From a virus, in the IMG/VR virus record IMGVR_UViG_3300042882_001646, positions 1 to 32,383 of that record: 32,383 bases of DNA; one strand, 5' to 3'. The notes under the pieces are model-generated. The model worked only from the letters and a program-made list of their open reading frames with translations. It was not told the DNA's origin and made no database searches. Within the stretch, counting starts at the first letter, position 1. Each line of letters opens with the position of its first letter. Made by a program: the position numbers and the translations under genes. Shown here piece after piece: positions 9,255-13,984 of this stretch.

Positions 9255-9731
9255 ATGCAAACTGAATTAATAAAAGTAAAAGCGACTTTAGTCAGAGCCT
9301 CAAAACTTGATTTGTTTAGCAACGACGAAGTTCCAAAAGTAAATAAAATACTTTTCTATAAAGATCCAACAAAATTAAAGTTTACAGGGCATTACAGAAT
9401 ATACGAAACCGATTCACACAGTACAAACGAGCTGTACCAAGCACTACAATTAGGATGCTTATACGTTTTGACAGCAAAGCATTCGGAAAATGATTTTTGC
9501 TTCAAGCTTATTCTAAGATTGGCAGATGAGTTCGATTTTTTTGACTCTCCAAAATGGATAAAGCGAAATGTAGTTTACTATGAAATTCAAAGCAATAGCA
9601 CTGTCATCGGACCACTAATTATAGATCAGTTTACGAACGCAGACAGAATAAAAAAATTGATTTCAGAAGGTATGCTATATGTACCAGGACAACAAATTTT
9701 CGAACCGTTTAACATTAAAAAAGCTGCTTAA
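9255..9731 (+). CDS. Early-operon protein, unknown (158 aa)
   Basis: A 158-residue soluble protein of mixed alpha/beta composition, with segments such as GHYRIYETDSHSTNELYQAL and NVVYYEIQSNSTVIGPLIID, and no signal peptide or membrane span. It follows the 56-aa gene by 4 bases and is followed 2 bases later by a membrane miniprotein, so it belongs to the early operon. No family or catalytic motif is recognised. Confidence 0.6.
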   Translation: MQTELIKVKATLVRASKLDLFSNDEVPKVNKILFYKDPTKLKFTGHYRIYETDSHSTNELYQALQLGCLYVLTAKHSENDFCFKLILRLADEFDFFDSPKWIKRNVVYYEIQSNSTVIGPLIIDQFTNADRIKKLISEGMLYVPGQQIFEPFNIKKAA

Positions 9732-9733
9732 TC

Positions 9734-9841
9734 ATGAGAATAGAAGATATCATTAAAGAAAAAAGAGTCAGTTTCCTTCTTGGTTTAGCCATCGGAATAA
9801 TACTTGGCGCTGGAGGTTGTTACACACTAATAAATTTATAG
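9734..9841 (+). CDS. Single-pass membrane miniprotein (35 aa)
   Basis: MRIEDIIKEKR is followed by one hydrophobic segment (VSFLLGLAIGIILGAGGCYTL) with two small-residue GxxxG-like steps, i.e. one membrane helix with a positively charged cytoplasmic N-terminus. It fits between its neighbours with gaps of 2 bases on each side. Function unknown; too short for family assignment. Confidence 0.5.
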   Translation: MRIEDIIKEKRVSFLLGLAIGIILGAGGCYTLINL

Positions 9842-9843
9842 CA

Positions 9844-9975
9844 ATGAAACTAATTACACCTGAATTAACGAGATACCAGAAACGGTATTACCTGTGGCTA
9901 GGAATCCTAATCGGGTTCGCTTCGGCAATGTTCTGCTATTTGACAATCGCCTTTTTAGAATTGAAATTTTATTAA
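9844..9975 (+). CDS. Single-pass membrane miniprotein (43 aa)
   Basis: MKLITPELTRYQKRYYLW, then a hydrophobic stretch LGILIGFASAMFCYLTIAFL, giving one membrane helix. Its TAA at 9973-9975 is the last base pair of ordinary operon sequence before the cassette array begins at about 9977. Function unknown. Confidence 0.5.
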   Translation: MKLITPELTRYQKRYYLWLGILIGFASAMFCYLTIAFLELKFY

Positions 9976-9978
9976 AAA

Positions 9979-10055
9979 TCACTTATAAATAAAACCCATG
10001 GAAACAAAACCTGAAGAAAAGAAAAACGAGCAATTAGTGGTAACGCCGGTTATCG
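9979..10055 (+). repeat. attC-like element E0, 3' half only
   Basis: It begins with TCACT followed by an A-rich stretch like that after TCCACT in E3, and ends in CG-GTTATCG at 10047-10055. No matching 5' arm is found upstream, where the 43-aa gene ends at 9975. Its stem segment AATTAGTGGTA is nearly complementary to CTACTACTGAATT in the orphan 5' half at 13779, with one gap and two mismatches. Most of this half is translated as the N-terminus of the 94-aa cassette protein. Confidence 0.55.
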
Positions 10056-10282
10056 GGAGTGCTTCAATTTCTATACCAAAGCACAAACATTTGCAACAGC
10101 TTGTAAATACACAAGTTGACATTAATCGTGCGGTATGGGCTGGCAATTTGATGAAAGTGGAGGATTTGGGCTCATGCACTTCGGAAAGTAATCGCGATCA
10201 GTACGTACAGGATTGTATAAAATCTGCTTTTGATACACTTAAAAAATTAATGATAGGATATCAATTAGATCTCGATTTATAG
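9998..10282 (+). CDS. Cassette 1: unknown protein with element-encoded N-terminus (94 aa)
   Basis: The ATG at 9998 lies inside the half element E0, so residues 1-19 (METKPEEKKNEQLVVTPVIG) are encoded by it. The same phrase KKNEQL-x3-PVIGS starts the ASCH-like cassette protein at 11564, although the rest of the two proteins is unrelated. The remaining 70 residues are mostly helical (KHKHLQQLVNTQVDINRAVW, QDCIKSAFDTLKKLMIGYQL). No family recognised. The TAG stop is followed 6 bases later by element E1. Confidence 0.6.
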   Translation: METKPEEKKNEQLVVTPVIGSASISIPKHKHLQQLVNTQVDINRAVWAGNLMKVEDLGSCTSESNRDQYVQDCIKSAFDTLKKLMIGYQLDLDL

Positions 10283-10288
10283 CATTGC

Positions 10289-10420
10289 CGATAACGTCGG
10301 ACTGCTTTGCGTGGTCGCGGCAAAGCGGAATGAGTTTTCTCCACTAGGAGAAAACGAAATTCGTGAAGAAAGAATTTAATATTAATCAGAATCAGCGATC
10401 ACGCAAAACAGCGGTTATCG
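10289..10420 (+). repeat. attC-like element E1
   Basis: An imperfect palindrome of 132 bp from CGATAAC to GTTATCG. After ATAAC, six bases (GTCGGA) are followed by stem arm CTGCTTTGCGTGGTCGC. The 3' side has GCGATCACGCAAAACAG, then two bases (CG), then GTTAT. The 6-versus-2 base asymmetry is seen in every complete copy. The centre has an extra hairpin, GTTTTCTCC-ACTA-GGAGAAAAC (9-bp perfect stem), with the TCCACT motif 74 bases before GTTAT. Confidence 0.75.
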
Positions 10421-10441
10421 CTTCGGCTTAACTTATTTTTT

Positions 10442-10852
10442 ATGAAAGTATTTAGAGGAGATTGTTTTCAAAACTTTGAGATAAAAAAACACGTTACATC
10501 AAGATATGCTTTACACGCGTTATTTTTTACTACCGATATAGATTTGGCTAGGCTTTATGCAAAACATCGAGCAAAAGAAGACAGAGTTTTTTCTGGCGGA
10601 TTTATTCATCAATTTGAAGTGCCAGATTATCTTTTGGAACATGATTTTAATGGTGAGTTATCTCACGGAAGTAAATTTAGAAATCTCATCTATTCTTTGC
10701 ATCAAAAGGGAATTGGCGGTGCAATTATAAAAAATGTATATGACTATCCGTCGAAAGATTTTTGTGTGTTCAATCGAGCAGATATCATTGTCATTTTTGA
10801 TTTTAATTTAATCAAGAATCAAGAATTGTTCGAAAGTAACGTGCGGTTCTGA
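10442..10852 (+). CDS. Cassette 2: ADP-ribosyltransferase-fold-like protein (136 aa)
   Basis: A 136-residue protein. It opens with MKVFRGDC, resembling the YRG strand of ADP-ribosyltransferases; then HALFFTTDIDLARLYAKHRA, like the usual S/T-strand followed by an A-x-x-YA helix; then a GGFIHQFEVPD strand and a C-terminal KDFCVFNRADIIVIFDF segment like the closing (Y/D)xVVFdp strand. A clear catalytic E-x-E is not seen, so activity is uncertain. Many short proteins of this shape act on nucleotides or as toxins or host-takeover factors. The gene starts 21 bases after E1 and stops 8 bases before E2. Family call is tentative. Confidence 0.45.
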   Translation: MKVFRGDCFQNFEIKKHVTSRYALHALFFTTDIDLARLYAKHRAKEDRVFSGGFIHQFEVPDYLLEHDFNGELSHGSKFRNLIYSLHQKGIGGAIIKNVYDYPSKDFCVFNRADIIVIFDFNLIKNQELFESNVRF

Positions 10853-10860
10853 AAGCTGAG

Positions 10861-10991
10861 CGATAACGTCGGACTTGCAGAAGCGAAGGCGGAACTAATA
10901 GCAGAGTATTCTCCACTTTACGGAGAGCAAAAACAAAAAATAAATATTGTATAACCAACGAGCCAGCCGTCGATTTTGCAAGCGGTTATAG
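10861..10991 (+). repeat. attC-like element E2
   Basis: 131 bp from CGATAAC to GTTATAG. The 5' arm after GTCGGA reads CTTGCAGAAGCGA; the 3' arm TCGATTTTGCAAG is its near reverse complement, followed by CG and GTTAT. The central hairpin is TCTCC-ACTTTAC-GGAGA with TCCACT 73 bases before GTTAT. It separates the ART-like and Acb2-like cassettes. Confidence 0.75.
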
Positions 10992-11047
10992 GCAGTGGCA
11001 ATGATAATTAAAACGGGGGACAGCGCGAACACTGAACATTAATTATT

Positions 11048-11443
11048 ATGGAATCAGGAGTACCAAGAAGACAAAGGCTGGACTTAAATACGCCAGCAGA
11101 ATTAGCTATTTTCATGGCAATTCAAGAAGTCGAAAAAGCGGGAGCAGATCCTAAACTTACCGATGTTGTTATGGCGTTAATAAGCGCTAAAGATAAACTT
11201 TCGGATTATGTCGATTCAAGCGGAGTTGAAGTAGTTGAAAGAGTTCCTACTTTGGGAGAAACTCGCGTAAGAAGTCAATTCAATCCTGGAGCTAGTGATG
11301 TAGTTTCAATAATCAAAGCAAAATCTGCCGAACTTATTGATTTGTGCGAACCACTCAAAGGTAAAGATGCGCGTTTAGCTTCATTGGCTCAAACCAGTTT
11401 TGAAGATGCTGCTATGTGGGCGGTCAAAGCTGCTACAGCGTAA
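11048..11443 (+). CDS. Cassette 3: probable Acb2/Tad1-type hairpin-domain anti-CBASS protein (131 aa)
   Basis: The C-terminal half (residues about 75-131) has the two-helix hairpin pattern of the Acb2/Tad1 family: FNPGASDVVSIIKAKSAELI, then DLCEPL, a short loop GKDARLASLAQTSFEDA, and the diagnostic AAMWAVKAATA ending. Acb2 proteins, including phage T4 Vs.4, form hexamers that sequester cyclic nucleotide signals and so blunt CBASS immunity; Tad1 relatives bind Thoeris signals. The N-terminal 60 residues (a helical segment from TPAELAIFMAIQEVEKAG) are an extra region sometimes found in phage homologues. It starts 56 bases after E2 and is a single-gene cassette. Fold assignment is by motif recognition; which signal it binds is unknown. 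Confidence 0.72.
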   Translation: MESGVPRRQRLDLNTPAELAIFMAIQEVEKAGADPKLTDVVMALISAKDKLSDYVDSSGVEVVERVPTLGETRVRSQFNPGASDVVSIIKAKSAELIDLCEPLKGKDARLASLAQTSFEDAAMWAVKAATA

Positions 11444-11480
11444 AAGGTTTCTGGCGTGGCGGGATTTTTCTCGCCATTGC

Positions 11481-11612
11481 CGATAACGAGTGAGTGCTTT
11501 GCTCATTTGTGAAGCCAGCGAACCGAGTATTTTCCACTAAATAAAAACCTAATACGTGAAACTATGATTACAACTAAGAAAAATGAACAATTGAGCCAAG
11601 CACCGGTTATAG
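11481..11612 (+). repeat. attC-like element E3
   Basis: 132 bp from CGATAAC to GTTATAG. The 5' side is ATAAC, GAGTGA (6 bases), GTGCTTTGCTCAT; the 3' side is TTGAGCCAAGCAC, CG (2 bases), GTTAT. TCCACT lies 73 bases before GTTAT, but the central hairpin is weak here. The last 49 bases are translated as residues 1-16 of the downstream ASCH-like protein. CATTGCCGATAAC just before and within the 5' box is shared with E1. Confidence 0.75.
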
Positions 11613-12277
11613 GAAGCCCGAAATTTATTCCAATTCTATTTTCTACGGAAATGGTAAAAGCTATTCTTTCGGGTAGTAAAACGCAAACTCGGAGAAAACT
11701 AAAAAAGCAACCTGATTTGACAAAACATAGCCATATTTCAAGAGGTGTTGTTTTGGATGGAAAGAATCGTGAAACTTTTATGTTTTGCACAGGTTCTTCC
11801 AATGTGGTTGAAAATATATTTTGTCCTTATGGTCAACCTGGCGATGTTCTTTGGGTTAGGGAAACTTGGAATAAAGCTGATAATTTTCCAACTGATGACA
11901 ATATTTTTTTATACAAAGAGACTCATGTTTCAAAAAAGAGAGTGTCAGCAATAGTTTGGAAATGGAAGCCGTCTATTTTCATGCCTAAAGAAGCTTGCCG
12001 AATTTTCTTAAAAGTGAAATCAGTTCGAGTTGAACGATTGAATGATATTTCACATGAAGATTCTATTGCAGAAGGAATTGAAATAATTCATAATGCAGAA
12101 CCTACAGTAAATGTTTTTCAGCGATATGATTTGAAGGAGAAACTTGGAACAACAAATCCAATTTATTCCTATCAAACACTTTGGCAAAAAATTAATGGAA
12201 AAGATTCTTGGAAAGAAAACCCGTTTGTCTGGGTGATCGATTTCGAAAGAACCGAGCGTCCTACGGGTTTCCTATAA
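11564..12277 (+). CDS. Cassette 4: ASCH/PUA-like phage protein (237 aa)
   Basis: Recognisable as the phage ASCH-like family often annotated as a morphogenetic protein: ILFSTEMVKAILSGSKTQTRR at residues 23-43 is the signature, followed by CPYGQPGDVLWVRETW, WKPSIFMPKEACRIFL, VKSVRVERLNDISHEDSIAEG and a terminal ENPFVWVIDFERTE. The ASCH/PUA-like fold usually binds RNA or modified nucleotides. The start at 11564 lies inside element E3 and gives MITTKKNEQLSQAPVIGS before the domain. The next ATG would delete the first strand, so the element-borne start is likely the real one. The stop TAA lies in the 5' box of E4. Confidence 0.75.
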   Translation: MITTKKNEQLSQAPVIGSPKFIPILFSTEMVKAILSGSKTQTRRKLKKQPDLTKHSHISRGVVLDGKNRETFMFCTGSSNVVENIFCPYGQPGDVLWVRETWNKADNFPTDDNIFLYKETHVSKKRVSAIVWKWKPSIFMPKEACRIFLKVKSVRVERLNDISHEDSIAEGIEIIHNAEPTVNVFQRYDLKEKLGTTNPIYSYQTLWQKINGKDSWKENPFVWVIDFERTERPTGFL

Positions 12278-12403
12278 CGTTTGGTGGCTACACGATGTTG
12301 CCAAAAGTAAGCGAAAACATTTGATTAAACAACCAACAAAACAAGTACAAAAATAACATTAAATAACTCCAGAAGTGGCAATATTGTGTAACCATTGTTA
12401 TCA
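12272..12403 (+). repeat. attC-like element E4
   Basis: 132 bp from CTATAAC to GTTATCA. The 5' side is ATAAC, GTTTGG (6 bases), TGGCTACACGATGTTGCC; the 3' side is GGCAATATTGTGTAACCA, TT (2 bases), GTTAT. The stem sequence differs completely from the other copies, but the geometry and length are the same. It lacks the TCCACT hairpin. The ASCH-like gene's stop codon is embedded in its 5' box. Confidence 0.75.
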
Positions 12404-12426
12404 CTTCGGCTTAATTCACATAAAAA

Positions 12427-12816
12427 ATGGAAATAAAATTTAGAGCATTTCATAAAACAACAGAAAAAATGTATGATGTTTTTTCGTTTTGCGAAAATTA
12501 TGTAAAAATTAAAGGTCACAATGAAACTATTCAAAAACTACCAAGAAATGAATTTGAAGATTTAATGCAGTTATGGAATCCTTCAATTGGATTAGAGTTT
12601 TTTTCTGGGGATTTATTTTTAGCCGAATGTTCTCCAAGTGGTTCAAACATGAAAAAAGAAAGAATTTGCAAGGTTTCATTTGGAGGTAAAGGAATGAGTA
12701 TATCGGTTTGGTATAAAGGAGAATGGTGGGCTTATGGTTCTATGAATTTTACAACTGCTAAAATTATCGGAAATATTTATCAAAATTCAAATTTATTAGA
12801 ACAAAGTTGCTCATAA
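12427..12816 (+). CDS. Cassette 5: YopX-like phage protein (129 aa)
   Basis: Resembles the YopX family of phage proteins: MEIKFRAFHKTTEKMYDVFS at the N-terminus matches the characteristic IKFRaWdk..kkMy opening, and the C-terminus AKIIGNIYQNSNLLEQ matches the vIGNIyEnpeLL ending. The middle is beta-rich with several aromatic residues (WYKGEWWAYGSMNF). YopX proteins are common in phages and mobile elements of Firmicutes and Bacteroidota; their molecular role is not known to me. The gene starts 23 bases after E4 and stops 6 bases before E5. Confidence 0.7.
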   Translation: MEIKFRAFHKTTEKMYDVFSFCENYVKIKGHNETIQKLPRNEFEDLMQLWNPSIGLEFFSGDLFLAECSPSGSNMKKERICKVSFGGKGMSISVWYKGEWWAYGSMNFTTAKIIGNIYQNSNLLEQSCS

Positions 12817-12822
12817 GCTGAG

Positions 12823-12951
12823 TGATAACGTCGGACCGCTACATCGTGGCACGGCTGACGAACCGTGATTTCTCCACTAGGAGAAACGCACAAAGAAAGA
12901 AAAACTAAATATTAACCAACCGCCAGTGCTACGATGTAGTAGCGGTTATCA
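12823..12951 (+). repeat. attC-like element E5
   Basis: 129 bp from TGATAAC to GTTATCA (perfectly complementary ends). The 5' side is GTCGGA then CCGCTACATCGTGGC; the 3' side is GCTACGATGTAGTAG, CG, GTTAT. The central hairpin is TTTCTCC-ACTA-GGAGAAA. It differs from E6 at only about six positions. Confidence 0.75.
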
Positions 12952-12963
12952 AATCGGTTTATT

Positions 12964-13149
12964 ATGCAACACTTAGATTTTATTATTTGGATGACGATAT
13001 TTCCATTAGCAATTTCAATTTCAAGCTACATAGATGCTAAAAAAAACAATCTATTAGAAAGCCCTCTAAAATTTAGTAAAGACATAGAGGGATATACGGG
13101 TATGTTTCTAGTTGCCATTTGGTTTATTGTAGGATGGTGTCTTTTCTAA
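12964..13149 (+). CDS. Cassette 6: two-pass membrane protein (61 aa)
   Basis: Two hydrophobic segments, FIIWMTIFPLAISISSYI near the N-terminus and GMFLVAIWFIVGWCLF at the C-terminus, are joined by a charged loop (DAKKNNLLESPLKFSKDIEG). It is a small inner-membrane protein with both ends probably on the same side. Starts 12 bases after E5 and stops 6 bases before E6. No family recognised; superinfection exclusion is one possible role for a phage-borne membrane miniprotein, but nothing in the sequence proves it. Confidence 0.55.
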   Translation: MQHLDFIIWMTIFPLAISISSYIDAKKNNLLESPLKFSKDIEGYTGMFLVAIWFIVGWCLF

Positions 13150-13155
13150 ACTGTT

Positions 13156-13284
13156 TGATAACGTCGGACTGCTACATCGTGGCACGGCTGACGAACCGCG
13201 ATTTCTTCACTAGGATAAACGCACAAAGAAAGAAAAACTAAATATTAACCAACCGCCAGTGCTACGATGTAGCAGCGGTTATAA
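13156..13284 (+). repeat. attC-like element E6
   Basis: 129 bp from TGATAAC to GTTATAA. The stem is the cleanest of the set: CTGCTACATCG on the 5' side pairs perfectly with CGATGTAGCAG on the 3' side, flanked by GTCGGA and CG respectively. The central hairpin is disrupted (TTCTTC-ACTA-GGATAA). About 95% identical to E5, so the cassette between them is bracketed by a direct repeat. Confidence 0.75.
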
Positions 13285-13296
13285 GCTGTTACAATT

Positions 13297-13761
13297 ATGA
13301 ATAAATACCTGTACAAAAAAATCGAACAAGCTCATGGAGCTTATATTGAAAACCTAATTTTTATTGCAAATGAAGTTTGCCGTGGCAGAACATCTGAAGC
13401 AATGGAAGAATTTGAGAGTTTAGAATTATCTGAAATCTGCAAAGTATTAGGATGGCGTGACGAAAAAGATCTTCACGATATTATGACAACTGAATTAGAA
13501 GAAGGCGGTCTTTCTTCAATGCTTTTACGAAACGACGTTACAGGATTTATTGCTGAATGTCATATGCCGGAATGCGATAACTTTAGATTTCAAAAAGGTA
13601 AAACCCGTCCGACAAGTTGGTCTGTTCATGGTGGAATTTGTGATGTGTTTTGGATTTACGCAGATTCTATTGGTGAACTTGTTGATAAACTCGAAAAGGA
13701 AACTGAAAAACGATTTGTCGAAATGTATGAGAAGTTTCTTTCGGAGCCAGCTGCTAAGTAA
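13297..13761 (+). CDS. Cassette 7: unknown soluble protein (154 aa)
   Basis: A 154-residue acidic protein: a helical N-terminus (YKKIEQAHGAYIENLIFIAN), a middle with an EVCRGRTSEAMEEFESLELS segment, a Cys/His-containing stretch ECHMPECDNFRF, and a C-terminal helix GELVDKLEKETEKRFVEMYE. No family is recognised. It starts 12 bases after E6 and its stop is 4 bases before the orphan 5' half element E7. Confidence 0.6.
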   Translation: MNKYLYKKIEQAHGAYIENLIFIANEVCRGRTSEAMEEFESLELSEICKVLGWRDEKDLHDIMTTELEEGGLSSMLLRNDVTGFIAECHMPECDNFRFQKGKTRPTSWSVHGGICDVFWIYADSIGELVDKLEKETEKRFVEMYEKFLSEPAAK

Positions 13762-13765
13762 TAGC

Positions 13766-13816
13766 TTATAACTGGTGGCTACTACTGAATTAATCAGATA
13801 AACACAAATTAATAAA
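13766..13816 (+). repeat. attC-like element E7, 5' half only
   Basis: TTATAAC at 13766-13772, six bases TGGTGG, then CTACTACTGAATT. The first bases resemble E4 (ATAAC...TGGCTAC). No complementary 3' arm follows; instead the small ORF before the recombinase starts at 13817. The retained length of about 50 bp, added to the about 77 bp of E0, would make one element of the usual 129-132 bp. Confidence 0.5.
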
Positions 13817-13984
13817 ATGCCAAATCAACTGAAAAATATAGTCTTTACAAGAACTTCTCCAGAGATTGGAGAAGTTGAAGGCGATATTTTTTCCACTGAT
13901 GAAAAACAATTTTTAGATTTGTTATCTGATATGATGTTTCAAGGCATCATCACACAAGTTAAAAACAATCATAATGAGAAATAA
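13817..13984 (+). CDS. Small ORF overlapping the recombinase start (55 aa)
   Basis: MPNQLKNIVFTRTSPEIGEV onward, 55 residues, no recognised family. It begins right where the cassette array ends and overlaps the recombinase start at 13974 by 11 bases in another frame, suggesting translational coupling. It may be a small accessory or regulatory protein (an excisionase-like role is possible by position, not shown). Confidence 0.45.
   Translation: MPNQLKNIVFTRTSPEIGEVEGDIFSTDEKQFLDLLSDMMFQGIITQVKNNHNEK

Larger units (their letters stand above)
9977..13816 (+). mobile_element. Integron-like cassette array (seven single-gene cassettes, attC-like separators)
   Basis: Seven genes in one orientation are each separated by an imperfect palindrome of 129-132 bp with inner ends ATAAC and GTTAT (complete copies at 10289, 10861, 11481, 12272, 12823 and 13156). 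The left border carries only the 3' part of such an element (9979-10055) and the right border only the 5' part (13766-13816); together they add up to about one full element. Stop codons lie from 37 bases before to just inside each element, and starts lie from inside to 56 bases after one, with no room for separate promoters. This is the arrangement of integron gene cassettes, but the end boxes agree with the classical attC consensus only at AAC/GTT and one neighbour base. No tyrosine integrase (IntI) is present in the window. Confidence 0.75.

Noticed and set aside
10233-10243. A fourth late-promoter element (TTTTGATACAC in cassette 1)
   Set aside because: Only GATACAC matches, it lies inside a coding region and no -7 box follows at the fixed 20-base spacing.
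12823-13284. CRISPR-like repetition
   Set aside because: The repeat unit is 129 bp, imperfectly palindromic and separated by a coding gene, so it is not a CRISPR array. No short regular repeat-spacer pattern is present anywhere.
13766-13927. A full right-border element ending at GTTATCT (13921) with TTCCACT at 13891
   Set aside because: The distances (126 bases to the motif and 29 bases on to GTTAT) do not match the 51 and 72-74 of real copies, and the sequence before GTTAT is not complementary to the 5' arm. It lies within the small ORF and is probably chance.
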